In this document: positions 1-8,174 of the stretch, in pieces
Numbering within the stretch: the first letter of the stretch is position 1
Layout of the letters: every line of letters starts with the position of its first letter
Origin: Alphaproteobacteria bacterium
GTDB lineage: Bacteria; Pseudomonadota; Alphaproteobacteria; Sphingomonadales; Emcibacteraceae
DNA: 64,000 bases
Assembly (NCBI GenBank): GCA_030428615.1
Contig: JAUIDN010000003.1
Location: 62,001-126,000 of the forward strand
Direction of reading: 5' to 3'
Position numbers and translations under genes: made by a program
Notes under the pieces: model-generated
The model's database searches: none
The model's input: only the letters and a program-made list of their open reading frames with translations
What the model was told of the DNA's origin: nothing

Positions 1-146
1 CAATCCATTTCGCTTTGATCCATGCTACTATGTGCGGTGACCTGCATGTCCATATTGCAAAGATTAATATTGTCCGCAGCAAAAGACTGGCTTGTAAATA
101 CAAGCAGCATTAGAAGAATCGAAACTATCTTTTGACAATTTAACAT
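1..146 (-). CDS. Small secreted Cys/Met-containing protein, N-terminal part only
   Basis: The reading frame opens at 146 on the minus strand and runs off the left edge of the window, so only about 48 residues are seen. The first 23 or so form a clear signal peptide (MLNCQKIVSI, a hydrophobic core, then SQSFA as cleavage site), followed by a mature start with Cys, several Met and a His. This resembles the small protein at 17068, which is also secreted and Cys/Met rich, so both may be periplasmic metal-binding or metal-sensing peptides. It is preceded by the ECF-type promoter motif at 277-305. The function is inferred from composition and context only. Confidence 0.55.
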   Translation of the reverse strand, partial: MLNCQKIVSILLMLLVFTSQSFAADNINLCNMDMQVTAHSSMDQSEMD

Positions 147-276
147 CTTTTTAAAATTCGATACCTTTTGGCATTAGAAATTATTATTCAATTTCATTTA
201 TATCATACACTCTGATAAATAGAAATATCCTCTTTTGAAACTTTCTCTATTTCAATCCTTGTTCTGCACTGTTTTA

Positions 277-305
277 TAATACGTACAATTTGGTAAAATC
301 CCTCA
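277..305 (-). promoter_or_regulatory. ECF-sigma-type promoter motif (site 1)
   Basis: On the minus strand the sequence reads TGAGGGA, 14 bases, then ACGTATTA. It has the same two boxes and the same spacing as seven other sites in the first 21.6 kb. It points at the partial gene beginning at 146 and would give a leader of about 120 nt. The repeated motif is seen directly. Assignment to the CnrH-like sigma factor at 2613 is inference. Confidence 0.6.
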
Positions 306-402
306 AAAAAACCATGTCGGCACCAAATTTCTTATATTTTAATAAAATTCCAAAAACTTATAAGTTCAAATTGCCGCTCGCATAATAGTTTCCCGCATAA
401 TT

Positions 403-1269
403 TTAAGAAATCGTAGGGGAATAAAACCCCGTTAATACTGTTGTTCCTGCTACGACAATTGATATTAGAATAATTTCGAGAGTTATGGCTGTTGTAATAT
501 AGCGAGCGGCATTGGGCTTCCCTTGTTCTAAATCTGGACCAAGCCGAAGTTTATTTAATGCAGCGATGAGCATTAATAGGGAAAATATTGCTATTTTGAT
601 CAACAAAATCTGGCCGTAGGAATCACGAAGAAAATTCACACCATTCATTAGTACAACACTCATAACTATTCCCGCTACAAATATAAGCGGTACCAACAAT
701 GTCGCCTTCTTAGAAAAATCATTAATGATTTTTCCAGATCTCTTGCTGACTTCCATTTTGACAACAAAGTAAAGTGGTATTAGCGCTCCAAACCAAAACA
801 AGACGACAAATAGATGCAACATGAGAAGAGGTGCAAGAATTAATCTATACGGGTTTTCCAATGTGTGCCCCGTTAAGGTAAAGGAAAATGCGACTAAAGA
901 AACGCCAATAGTCGCCAATATTATGCTGCTTTTTAACGTAATCCTATAAGATGATATTATTGCCGCTAATCCTAAGATCAACATCAGTTTTGCCACACCT
1001 AAATGCGACAATAAAAGCATCTTTTGCAATTCGAAATCTACGATTCCGGCAATAGAACCCGAAAAACGGGCAGCATCTAGAAATAGGTACAGCATGGCAA
1101 GAATTAGGGCGCAAATTGAAGTTATGAATAGCGCCCTTTTTATAAGCTGTTGGGATTTAACCAATTCAAAATAATAAATATTATAGAAAACTGCACCACC
1201 TGCCGACAGCAATACCATCGACAAGGTGATAAATTTTATAATAATCAATGTTGCATCTAAAGTGTTCAT
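403..1269 (-). CDS. copD: Copper resistance protein CopD (inner membrane)
   Basis: CopD works with periplasmic CopC in copper handling and is proposed to move copper across the inner membrane. The 288-residue product has about eight hydrophobic segments. It carries the family's Gly-His-Thr near residue 134, the LHLFVVLFWFGALIPL-type helix near 150-165 and a last helix ending in a GTTVLT motif. It lies 12 bp downstream of copC on the same strand, so the two form a copCD operon. Likely driven by the ECF-type motif at 1673-1702. The length is normal for CopD. Confidence 0.88.
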   Translation of the reverse strand: MNTLDATLIIIKFITLSMVLLSAGGAVFYNIYYFELVKSQQLIKRALFITSICALILAMLYLFLDAARFSGSIAGIVDFELQKMLLLSHLGVAKLMLILGLAAIISSYRITLKSSIILATIGVSLVAFSFTLTGHTLENPYRLILAPLLMLHLFVVLFWFGALIPLYFVVKMEVSKRSGKIINDFSKKATLLVPLIFVAGIVMSVVLMNGVNFLRDSYGQILLIKIAIFSLLMLIAALNKLRLGPDLEQGKPNAARYITTAITLEIILISIVVAGTTVLTGFYSPTIS

Positions 1270-1281
1270 AATATGAGTTTA

Positions 1282-1623
1282 TTATTTTACTGCGAATGAA
1301 ATAGTCCCTGACATTGCGTGCATATCTTTTGAAGCAGCGCGCCATGTAATTGTATATTTTCCAGAAGCTAATTTTGGTAGTGAAATATGAGCCATAGGAG
1401 TCATTTCATTAGGCAGTTCGCCGACTGTAATTTCCTCTCCGCTATCCTTTACTAGTTCAAATCCAGTAATTTTGGCAGGTTCAGATAATGTAAGCATAAC
1501 CATTTTAGGCGCATCAGCCAATACCGCCCCGTCTGCTGGCATAGAGCTCACTAATGAGACGTGAGCAAAACCAGTAGCAGCAGTGAAGCTTAATATAATA
1601 AGTGACAAAAATATCGATTTCAT
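1282..1623 (-). CDS. copC: Periplasmic copper-binding protein CopC
   Basis: CopC is a small periplasmic beta-barrel copper chaperone. The first 20 residues are a signal peptide ending GFA, so the mature protein would begin with His, the N-terminal copper ligand of the family. The C-terminal SKDMHAMSGTISF stretch matches the conserved Asp-x-His copper site. At 113 residues the size is normal. It is the first gene of the copCD pair, and its start lies about 50 bp from an ECF-type promoter motif. Confidence 0.92.
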   Translation of the reverse strand: MKSIFLSLIILSFTAATGFAHVSLVSSMPADGAVLADAPKMVMLTLSEPAKITGFELVKDSGEEITVGELPNEMTPMAHISLPKLASGKYTITWRAASKDMHAMSGTISFAVK

Positions 1624-1672
1624 GTGTGATCCTTAATTTTAAAAAAATGAATACTCAACGTAGTATTATTTT

Positions 1673-1702
1673 CTAGTACGAGCGAAAAATGACCACCCCT
1701 CA
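1673..1702 (-). promoter_or_regulatory. ECF-sigma-type promoter motif (site 2), copCD
   Basis: The minus strand reads TGAGGGG, 14 bases, TCGTACTAG. The -10-like box lies about 50 bp upstream of the copC start. It is divergent from the site at 1756-1785, so one intergenic region would fire in both directions. Confidence 0.68.
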
Positions 1703-1755
1703 AATTAATTCTGCTGTATTGATATAGTCAAACCCTGTACTTGTATGTGATATTT

Positions 1756-1785
1756 TGAGGGCTAAGGCCTTTTTATTCGTAGAAG
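1756..1785 (+). promoter_or_regulatory. ECF-sigma-type promoter motif (site 3), cnrYXH-like operon
   Basis: The plus strand reads TGAGGGC, 14 bases, TCGTAGAAG. It lies about 80 bp upstream of the anti-sigma/sensor/sigma operon, as expected for an autoregulated ECF system. The -35-like box has C at its last position where other sites have A or G. Confidence 0.65.
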
Positions 1786-1859
1786 TAAGTAGAGAAAACA
1801 TTTAAGATGACTATTCGCAAAGTCACTGCGTACAATTTTTAAAGTATAGAAAACAGGCC

Positions 1860-2192
1860 ATGGGTATGAATGAAAATATTGACAAACAATTGGATCAATA
1901 CTCAAAACTAAAATTTGAGAAGAACCTCGATCATCTTGGGAACGACATTAAATCTAAATTGGTCGCAAACAAAACCAAAAGTTATGGGCTTGTTGGTTTT
2001 GTAGAACAATTGTTTGGAATGCCCATTTCAGTGAGCGGCGGTGCATTAGCATCAACCTTGATTGTTGGAATTATGTTAGGACTTCAGTTCCCGATACAAA
2101 GTTCACTTGCCCGCTCAAACGTATCAGATTTGGAGATATTCAGTTCTGTAAATGCCAATTTGCCATCGTCGCTTCTGGATCCAAGTTCATGA
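1860..2192 (+). CDS. CnrY-like membrane anti-sigma factor
   Basis: A 110-residue protein with a charged cytoplasmic N-terminus, one hydrophobic segment at about residues 55-78 and a short periplasmic tail. This is the layout of CnrY, which holds the sigma factor at the membrane. The call rests on size, topology and position: it is the first gene of a three-gene operon followed by a metal-sensor-like protein and an ECF sigma factor. A second ATG at 1866 has the better ribosome-site spacing (AGG at 1855-1857), so the true start may be there. Its stop overlaps the next start by 4 bp. Confidence 0.68.
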   Translation: MGMNENIDKQLDQYSKLKFEKNLDHLGNDIKSKLVANKTKSYGLVGFVEQLFGMPISVSGGALASTLIVGIMLGLQFPIQSSLARSNVSDLEIFSSVNANLPSSLLDPSS

Positions 2193-2626
2193 GCATTTAT
2201 AGAAACATTGCATATTTCACTTTTTTTCTTCTTTTAAGTATTTTTGTTGGGTTTTATATCGGTAATAATTTCAATGTTGAACACGATGAACACTTAGAAG
2301 CATCACACCATGATTTTCATGAAATGCTGGACTTGACGGACGATCAATTGGAAAAACTCGTTCCGATTGAAAAAGACTTTGCAAAAAAGAAAGCATATTA
2401 CACGAACCAGATTCGCAGTGCCAATATGGAACTTGGCGATATTATGCAAAAAGAAAAATCATTTACCCCAGAGGTGCAAGCTGCCGTCGAGAAAGTACAT
2501 ATTGCGATGGGAGAGCTTCAAAACATAACGTTAATACATTTTTTTGACATGCGAGATCTGCTTGATGATGAACAAGCAAAGGTTTTTGACGATTATGTAG
2601 CGGACGTTATGTATGGCCTTCGATAG
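2189..2626 (+). CDS. CnrX-like periplasmic metal sensor
   Basis: A 145-residue protein with one N-terminal membrane anchor (about residues 7-25) and a helical periplasmic domain. This matches the metal-resist/CnrX fold, in which a four-helix hairpin binds metal and relieves CnrY inhibition of the sigma factor. The anchor is followed by a His/Glu/Asp-rich run (HDEHLEASHHDFHEM) like the metal-binding helix of CnrX. It overlaps the anti-sigma gene by 4 bp and the sigma gene by 14 bp, indicating translational coupling. Which metal it senses cannot be read from the sequence. Nearby targets suggest copper as readily as nickel or cobalt. Confidence 0.75.
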   Translation: MSIYRNIAYFTFFLLLSIFVGFYIGNNFNVEHDEHLEASHHDFHEMLDLTDDQLEKLVPIEKDFAKKKAYYTNQIRSANMELGDIMQKEKSFTPEVQAAVEKVHIAMGELQNITLIHFFDMRDLLDDEQAKVFDDYVADVMYGLR

Positions 2627-3194
2627 CGACGCAAGTGATGAAAAACTGGCGAACTTGTTAACGAAGGGTAATCAACAGGCCTTCGACCTATTAATGCTAC
2701 GCTATAAAGCTCGTCTTTATTCGTTTATTTGTCGCTATGTAGCTGATCAAGATGAAGCATATGACTTGTTGCAGGAAAGTTTTATAAACATTTATCAAAA
2801 AATTCATCTCTTTGACCAGAACAGAAAATTTTCAACGTGGGCTTTTCAGATTGCTTTAAATAAATGCAGGGATTGGGGTCGGAAGAGAGCTGTTCTTCGC
2901 GTGCTACCTTTCTCTTCATTTAATAGAGCCGACAATTCTTTCGACTTTTTTGAAAACACTTCCGGGGACGAAGCTGACCCCGAAAAAATTCTTATCGGAA
3001 AAGTAGAACTTGAAAATATTGCGAAAGCTGTCGAGAGATTACCAGACAAACTGAAAACACCGTTAATCATGTGTGTATTAGAAGACATGTCACATGATGA
3101 GTGCGCCAATATTCTAGATGTAACTTCAAAAACTGTCGAAACCAGAATTTATCGCGCTCGAAAAAAATTAATTGAAATCACCGAGAAATCCTAA
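2613..3194 (+). CDS. ECF RNA polymerase sigma factor, CnrH-like
   Basis: A 193-residue sigma-70 factor of the ECF type. Region 2 (about residues 20-90) carries DEAYDLLQESFINIYQ and FSTWAFQIALNKCRD. Region 4 (about 130-190) carries LPDKLKTPLIMCVLEDMSHDECANIL and a helix-turn-helix ending in SKTVETRIYRARKKL. The preceding CnrY- and CnrX-like genes identify it as the output of a transmembrane metal-sensing switch. The repeated promoter motif found upstream of this operon and of seven other transcripts is its probable target. Confidence 0.88.
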   Translation: MAFDSDASDEKLANLLTKGNQQAFDLLMLRYKARLYSFICRYVADQDEAYDLLQESFINIYQKIHLFDQNRKFSTWAFQIALNKCRDWGRKRAVLRVLPFSSFNRADNSFDFFENTSGDEADPEKILIGKVELENIAKAVERLPDKLKTPLIMCVLEDMSHDECANILDVTSKTVETRIYRARKKLIEITEKS

Positions 3195-3207
3195 ATACAA
3201 ATATTGT

Positions 3208-3237
3208 TGAGGGGTTGGCGTCTTGCGTTCGTATTAG
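3208..3237 (+). promoter_or_regulatory. ECF-sigma-type promoter motif (site 4), small RNA
   Basis: The plus strand reads TGAGGGG, 14 bases, TCGTATTAG, starting 14 bp after the sigma factor stop. A strong terminator hairpin lies only about 45 bp past the expected start of transcription, and a second copy of the motif follows that hairpin. This copy therefore seems to drive a short transcript rather than the next protein gene. Confidence 0.62.
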
Positions 3238-3242
3238 GAATG

Positions 3243-3330
3243 TAAGTCGAGCCTAAATTCGCTCCCGCTGTTTTGGCTTCCACTTATAAGGAGTAACCAA
3301 TAACTATCCTCGTTGGTTACTCCTTTTATT
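3243..3330 (+). ncRNA. Candidate ECF-controlled small RNA 1
   Basis: Transcription from the motif at 3208-3237 would begin near 3243 and stop at the hairpin at 3288-3325, giving an RNA of about 85 nt with no open reading frame of note. It contains a CTCCC stretch near 3261-3265, and its terminator loop contains TATCCTC. Both could pair with ribosome-binding sites. The same TATCCTC-TTG arrangement recurs in the second candidate RNA at 21539. It is alternatively a plain terminator for the sigma operon with a leader upstream. Ends are inferred. Confidence 0.45.
3288..3328 (+). terminator. Rho-independent terminator after sigma operon / small RNA 1
   Basis: Perfect 13-bp arms AAGGAGTAACCAA (3288-3300) and TTGGTTACTCCTT (3313-3325) enclose a 12-base loop, followed by a T-rich tail. 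It closes the sigma operon and the candidate small RNA. Confidence 0.8.
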
Positions 3331-3360
3331 TAAGGGATAAAACATTTTCCTTCGTAATAC
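3331..3360 (+). promoter_or_regulatory. ECF-sigma-type promoter motif (site 5), porin-cytochrome operon
   Basis: The plus strand reads TAAGGGA, 14 bases, TCGTAATAC, starting right after the terminator. The 3361-3548 leader (about 185 bp) that follows holds no gene I can support. This site would drive the outer-membrane protein and two cytochromes that begin at 3549. Confidence 0.6.
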
Positions 3361-3548
3361 TGATGTAAGCAATATCAGAAACAATAAATCAATCATTGCC
3401 TTACAAAAATATCACCATCGGTATTTTCTAGAATATCGATGACAACAGGTCGCACAGGGTATTGCGAACTTAGTTTCTATCAGGTCGTTGTATTTGAAAT
3501 GAATATAAAAGTGCCGTACGGCAAAAAATAAATTGATAGGACAATATA

Positions 3549-4910
3549 ATGTACCAAATATTTAAAAAGAGAATTCTTTATGCACCCTTGCTCACATGCG
3601 CTTTGGTTATAAGTTATTCTCAAGCTCACTCACAAGAGACCACGATCGATGTTGACGACAAGATTGACGAACTCGATGACAAGATTGACGAACTCGAACT
3701 TTTAAAAAAAGATCTTATCGGATTGAAAAACAATCTTGAAAAAAAAGAGGAAACGATCCGCGACAAGGAAAATAAACTTGATGGGGAAATAAGATCCATT
3801 AATTCTCTTAGAAATTCAATGTCTGTGAGAGAATCTGAGCCATTTTCCAAATGGCATTTAGCTGGATACGCTGACATAGGTTTTGAATCTATATCAGGTG
3901 ATACCAATGATAGTTTTCTTGCCGGTAAATTTAATCCATCTTTTCATTTTCAATTTAAAGATTGGATCATGTTTGAATCTGAACTTGAGATAGAAACATC
4001 GAATGATGGTGAAACTGAGTTAGCACTGGAATATTCTCAGTTAAACTTTCTTGTGCACGATAATTTGACAATCGTTGCGGGAAAGTTTCTTAGCCCGATT
4101 GGACAATTTCAAGAACGCTTACATCCTAGTTGGATCAATAGATCAATAAACGGACCAGCTGGTTTTGGTCATGGAGGCGTCCAACCATCAAGCGATGTTG
4201 GCATAATGCTTCGTGGCGGCGTTTCTACTTCAGACGATCTAATCTTTACTTACTCTCTTGCTGCGGGTAACGGACCACGATTTGGTCATGATGAAGACGA
4301 GTTAGAACTTGAAGGATTTGGCAGAGATAATGATAGCAACAAATCTTTCGGTGGACGCATAGCTTTGGTCCATAGCTCATCTCTAGAATTTGGTTTCTCG
4401 TATCTAAATGCAGGCCTTAATGCTGAAGAAGAACTTCTCGAAGATGGTGATCTCGAGCCTGCAAAAAATGCAGATTACCGGCTCTGGGGCGCCGATCTTG
4501 CCTATTCCAAAGGTCCCTGGGATATTCGCGCTGAATACCTAAATTCCAAGACCACCCCCACAGGTATGCTACTTGAAGAAGAAGTGGAGGAGGAAGAGGA
4601 AGAAGAAGGGCATGGTGGTGCAGAGCCCGTAAATTGGAAGACTTGGTATGCTCAAATTGCTTACCGTTTATCAGAAATTACTGATCACCCAATACTGGCA
4701 AAAATTGAGCCCGTTGTAAGGTATGGTCAATTCCGAGTTAGGGTTGAAGATACTTTGATTTCAAATTCAGAAAATAGATGGAATTTCGGTGTTAATTATT
4801 GGGCTGCTCCTACAATAGTGATCAAAGCCGGAATTGAACGGCGTAATTATATTCTCCCTGAACGTACCGATGAAACTCGTTATCTAATGCAACTCGCCTA
4901 CGGCTTTTAA
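3549..4910 (+). CDS. Outer-membrane beta-barrel (porin-like) with N-terminal coiled coil
   Basis: A 453-residue secreted protein. The signal peptide ends near residue 28 (SQAHSQ). A heptad-rich coiled coil with two copies of DDKIDEL follows at about residues 35-90, then a long run of alternating beta strands typical of trimeric porins, ending in a C-terminal Phe (LMQLAYGF). A loop near residues 345-360 is almost all Glu followed by His-Gly-Gly, which could bind cations. It heads an operon with two c-type cytochromes and is preceded by an ECF-type promoter motif. Its role in metal stress is inferred and its substrate is unknown. Confidence 0.7.
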   Translation: MYQIFKKRILYAPLLTCALVISYSQAHSQETTIDVDDKIDELDDKIDELELLKKDLIGLKNNLEKKEETIRDKENKLDGEIRSINSLRNSMSVRESEPFSKWHLAGYADIGFESISGDTNDSFLAGKFNPSFHFQFKDWIMFESELEIETSNDGETELALEYSQLNFLVHDNLTIVAGKFLSPIGQFQERLHPSWINRSINGPAGFGHGGVQPSSDVGIMLRGGVSTSDDLIFTYSLAAGNGPRFGHDEDELELEGFGRDNDSNKSFGGRIALVHSSSLEFGFSYLNAGLNAEEELLEDGDLEPAKNADYRLWGADLAYSKGPWDIRAEYLNSKTTPTGMLLEEEVEEEEEEEGHGGAEPVNWKTWYAQIAYRLSEITDHPILAKIEPVVRYGQFRVRVEDTLISNSENRWNFGVNYWAAPTIVIKAGIERRNYILPERTDETRYLMQLAYGF

Positions 4911-4929
4911 CGCCTGAAAGGATAAGAAC

Positions 4930-5226
4930 ATGAAGACACTCAAAATTACACTCGCAACTGCCCTACTCACTTCACTATGCTTCAGCACAAATGTTAACGC
5001 GCAGGAAGCTGTCAAAAAAGATCCCATGCAAGTGGCTCGAGGGGCGAAGGCCTGGGCACAAACTTGTAACCGATGTCATAATATTAGAGCGCCTAAGGAG
5101 CTCACAGATGAGGAATGGGAAGTATCCACTACTCATATGCGTGTGAGGGCTAACCTTCCAGGAGACATGGTGAAAGACATCATTGCCTTTCTTCAAGCTA
5201 GTAACAACGAAAGAATTGAAAAATGA
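4930..5226 (+). CDS. Small periplasmic c-type cytochrome
   Basis: A 98-residue protein with a signal peptide (cleavage near NAQ, residue 24) and one haem-binding CNRCH motif near residue 47. A downstream His-Met pair at about 71-72 (STTHMRVR) could supply the sixth ligand. The ribosome site AAGGA sits upstream of the ATG. It lies 19 bp after the porin-like gene and 19 bp before a second cytochrome, so all three are probably one transcript. Redox partner unknown. Confidence 0.82.
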   Translation: MKTLKITLATALLTSLCFSTNVNAQEAVKKDPMQVARGAKAWAQTCNRCHNIRAPKELTDEEWEVSTTHMRVRANLPGDMVKDIIAFLQASNNERIEK

Positions 5227-5245
5227 ACGCTAAGGAGCTCTTAAA

Positions 5246-5608
5246 ATGAGATATACCCATATAAAAGCAAATATTCTTGGCATATTACTGCCAATTACTC
5301 TATTTACGCCTTTTTCAACGCATGCACAGGAAAATATCGATCAGGGCGCAAAAGTGTATGAAGGCACATGCATCGCCTGTCATGGCGAAACTGGCAAAGG
5401 GGAAATCCCCGGAGTATCCGATTTTACTCTAAAAGACGGCTCTCTTGCAAAAAGCGACGATGTTTTATTCGACCATATATTGAACGGCTATCAAAGTGAA
5501 AACTCAGACCTAGAAATGCCTGCGCTAGGTGGTAACGAAGAATTGAGTGAACAGGACATCAAAAATGTGATCGCTTATTTGCGAGCAACTTTTCAAACGA
5601 AGAAATAA
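5246..5608 (+). CDS. Class I cytochrome c
   Basis: A 120-residue secreted cytochrome c. The signal peptide ends near residue 27 (HAQ), the CIACH haem site is near 42-46, and MPALGG near 91 supplies the axial Met. A C-terminal helix (DIKNVIAYLRATF) closes the fold. A strong AAGGAG ribosome site precedes the ATG. It is last in the porin-cytochrome operon and is followed by a bidirectional terminator. Confidence 0.85.
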   Translation: MRYTHIKANILGILLPITLFTPFSTHAQENIDQGAKVYEGTCIACHGETGKGEIPGVSDFTLKDGSLAKSDDVLFDHILNGYQSENSDLEMPALGGNEELSEQDIKNVIAYLRATFQTKK

Positions 5609-5632
5609 TAACATGGTAAATAAGTGATAATC

Positions 5633-5657
5633 AAAAGGCCGCGTCAAGCGGCCTTTT
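5633..5657. terminator. Bidirectional terminator between cytochrome and copper ATPase genes
   Basis: Arms AAAAGGCCGC (5633-5642) and GCGGCCTTTT (5648-5657) enclose GTCAA. The A-run on one side and T-run on the other let it serve both convergent operons. Confidence 0.85.
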
Positions 5658-5682
5658 GTGTTTGCTATAAAAATAAATGAAC

Positions 5683-8001
5683 TTAAATCTTCGTCATTCT
5701 GAGCCTTAGGGCATTGCTAACCACTGACAAAGACGACAGGCTCATTGCGGCCGCAGCGATAATTGGAGACAAGAGTATTCCAAAAACCGGATATAGCACA
5801 CCTGCAGCCACGGGAACGCCCATTGCGTTATAAACAAATGCGAGGAATAAGTTTTGTTTGATGTTTCTCATAGTCGCTTCTGAAAGACGACGCGCTCTTA
5901 CAATGCCTGTTAATTCACCTTGCATCAGGGTTATACCAGCACTTTCCATAGCAACGTCGGCCCCGGTGCCCATTGCAATGCCAACTTCCGCTACCGCCAA
6001 AGCTGGAGCATCGTTTACGCCATCACCTGCCATGGCAACTTTCGCCCCCAAGCTCTGAAGGTCCTTAATAATTTCTGCTTTACCTTCCGGCAAAATATCA
6101 GCACGAACTTCGTCAATATTAAGTTGCTGTGCAACGGCTGCGGCTGTGGTTTCATTGTCGCCTGTAACCATGATTATTCTCAGCCCTTCTTTATGAAGGG
6201 CATCAAGAGCTTGATTTGTTGTGTCCTTAATAGGGTCCTCGACAGCAACCAGTCCTGCTAGACTATTATTTATAGCAACATACATGACCGTTTTACCTTT
6301 TGTTCTCATGTGGTCAGCCTGAAGTTTCGCCCTTTCAATATCTATCCCTAAAGTAGCCATCATTGCGCTATTTCCCAGCGCCGTTAATTTACCGTCGATC
6401 TTTGCTTTCACTCCTTTACCCGTTACAGCCTCAAAATCATCAACCTTGATTAGATCAATATTTTTTGTTTTAGCACCGCTAATAATTGCCGCTGCCAAGG
6501 GATGTTCACTGCCTCTTTCCAAGCTAGCGGCGTTTGTTAATATTTTTAATTCGGAGAAATTGTTTATAGGGATAATATCGGTGAGCACGGGCTTACCGAG
6601 TGTCAACGTGCCTGTTTTATCAACAATTAGTGTGTCAACTTTTGCAAATACCTCTAGAGCCTCTGCATTTTTAATCAAAACACCTGACTGTGCGCCTCGC
6701 CCCATCGCGACCATAATAGACATTGGCGTTGCTAGCCCAACGGCACAAGGGCACGCTATAATTAAGACCGAAACGGCAGCAATTATTCCATGCGTCAAAG
6801 CTGGCTCCGGACCGAAATAATACCATACAGCGAAAGCGGCAATTGCAATAACAATCACAACTGGAACAAACCAACCAGCAATTAAGTCTGCATATTTCTG
6901 TATTGGAGCTCGGCTTCGCTGAGCATCGGCAACCATACTGACAATCTGGGAAAGCATTGTTTCCGATCCAACCCTCTCAGCGCGCATAACAAAGCTGCCA
7001 GTACCATTTAATGTCGCCCCAGTAATGCTATCACCTACTATTTTCTCTACTGGAACTGGTTCACCTGTAAGCAGAGATTCGTCTATTGTGGAGTGACCTT
7101 CTATAACAACTCCATCAACAGGCACCTTTTCGCCAGGCCTTACACGAAGTTTATCGGCACTTAGGATCTGATCAAGAGGGACTTCGTCTTCAGTTCCATC
7201 TTCATTTAGTCTAAGTGCAACTTTAGGCGCAAGATCGAGTAAAGCTCGGATGGCTCCTCCGGTCTTTTCTCGCGCTCTAAGTTCTAACACCTGACCAAGA
7301 AGTACGAGTACAATTATGACAGCAGCGGCTTCGAAATATACAGGAACCAGTCCACTTTCAGTTTTAATAGTTTCAGGGAATAAATCAGGAATGAAAAAGG
7401 CGATTAAACTATAGACATACGCAATTCCAGTACCAATGGCGATAAGGGTCCACATATTGAGGTTCATAGTTTGTATTGACTTCCAGCCCCTGACAAATAT
7501 AGGCGCTGCCGCCCAAAGCATAACTGGTGTTGTTAGGATGAGCTGTATAGTTAAAGATAACTCTTCTGCGACTATATTTTTGAATGCTGAGCTAAAGTGG
7601 CCGCCCATTTCCAAAATCAAGACGGGTAATGCCAGCACAAGCCCAATCCAGAAGCGTCGTGTAAAGTCGATCAATTCAGGATTAGGTCCTTCATCTGCAG
7701 ATGGGATACCCATAGGTTCCAATGCCATACCGCATATCGGACAATCGCCAAAATGATCTTGAATTATTTCGGGATGCATGGGACACGTGTACATCGTGCC
7801 TTCAGGCATTTCTTCTGGCTCGGGACGCTCACCCAAATATATTTCTGGATCTAATTTAAATTTATCGAGACATCGGGAGGAGCAAAAATAATAATCTTCG
7901 TCTGTGTATTTTAAATGATAGCTATCTTCGCTAACGTTAACCGTCATTCCACACACTGGATCATGAGTACTTGAGTGTGCATGCTTATGATCTTCGTTCA
8001 T
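5683..8001 (-). CDS. copA: Copper-exporting P1B-type ATPase with YHS and heavy-metal-binding heads
   Basis: A 772-residue ATPase that exports Cu(I) across the inner membrane. The N-terminus has a His-rich start, a YHS/TRASH-like Cys module ([20 protein letters not shown]; about residues 14-55) and a second module with CPMHPEI and [10 protein letters not shown] (about 72-95). The membrane core holds the CPC metal site ([13 protein letters not shown]). The phosphorylation loop DKTGTLT, the HP locus (SEHPLAAAI) and the [10 protein letters not shown] hinge are all present, so the pump looks active. An ECF-type promoter motif lies about 35 bp upstream of its start. Confidence 0.93.
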   Translation of the reverse strand: MNEDHKHAHSSTHDPVCGMTVNVSEDSYHLKYTDEDYYFCSSRCLDKFKLDPEIYLGERPEPEEMPEGTMYTCPMHPEIIQDHFGDCPICGMALEPMGIPSADEGPNPELIDFTRRFWIGLVLALPVLILEMGGHFSSAFKNIVAEELSLTIQLILTTPVMLWAAAPIFVRGWKSIQTMNLNMWTLIAIGTGIAYVYSLIAFFIPDLFPETIKTESGLVPVYFEAAAVIIVLVLLGQVLELRAREKTGGAIRALLDLAPKVALRLNEDGTEDEVPLDQILSADKLRVRPGEKVPVDGVVIEGHSTIDESLLTGEPVPVEKIVGDSITGATLNGTGSFVMRAERVGSETMLSQIVSMVADAQRSRAPIQKYADLIAGWFVPVVIVIAIAAFAVWYYFGPEPALTHGIIAAVSVLIIACPCAVGLATPMSIMVAMGRGAQSGVLIKNAEALEVFAKVDTLIVDKTGTLTLGKPVLTDIIPINNFSELKILTNAASLERGSEHPLAAAIISGAKTKNIDLIKVDDFEAVTGKGVKAKIDGKLTALGNSAMMATLGIDIERAKLQADHMRTKGKTVMYVAINNSLAGLVAVEDPIKDTTNQALDALHKEGLRIIMVTGDNETTAAAVAQQLNIDEVRADILPEGKAEIIKDLQSLGAKVAMAGDGVNDAPALAVAEVGIAMGTGADVAMESAGITLMQGELTGIVRARRLSEATMRNIKQNLFLAFVYNAMGVPVAAGVLYPVFGILLSPIIAAAAMSLSSLSVVSNALRLRMTKI

Positions 8002-8035
8002 AATTTTTGCTCCCTTAAAGTTTTCTTATCAACGA

Positions 8036-8064
8036 TAATACGTTTGAAATAGACCTCTCCCTTA
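8036..8064 (-). promoter_or_regulatory. ECF-sigma-type promoter motif (site 6), copper ATPase
   Basis: The minus strand reads TAAGGGA, 14 bases, ACGTATTAT. The predicted leader to the ATPase start is about 25-30 nt. This is the closest motif-to-start spacing of the set. Confidence 0.62.
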
Positions 8065-8174
8065 TATTTCGAACCAGAAATTAGTCGGACAATGAGGTCT
8101 GCATCTAATGTGTATTATTGTACTTTTAAACGGGAGAAATGCTGTTACATAACTTTTTGAATGATTTACAAAAT

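Noticed and set aside
5858-7756. Several plus-strand frames over 60 codons
   Set aside because: They are antisense to the copper ATPase, whose motifs fill the whole stretch on the other strand.
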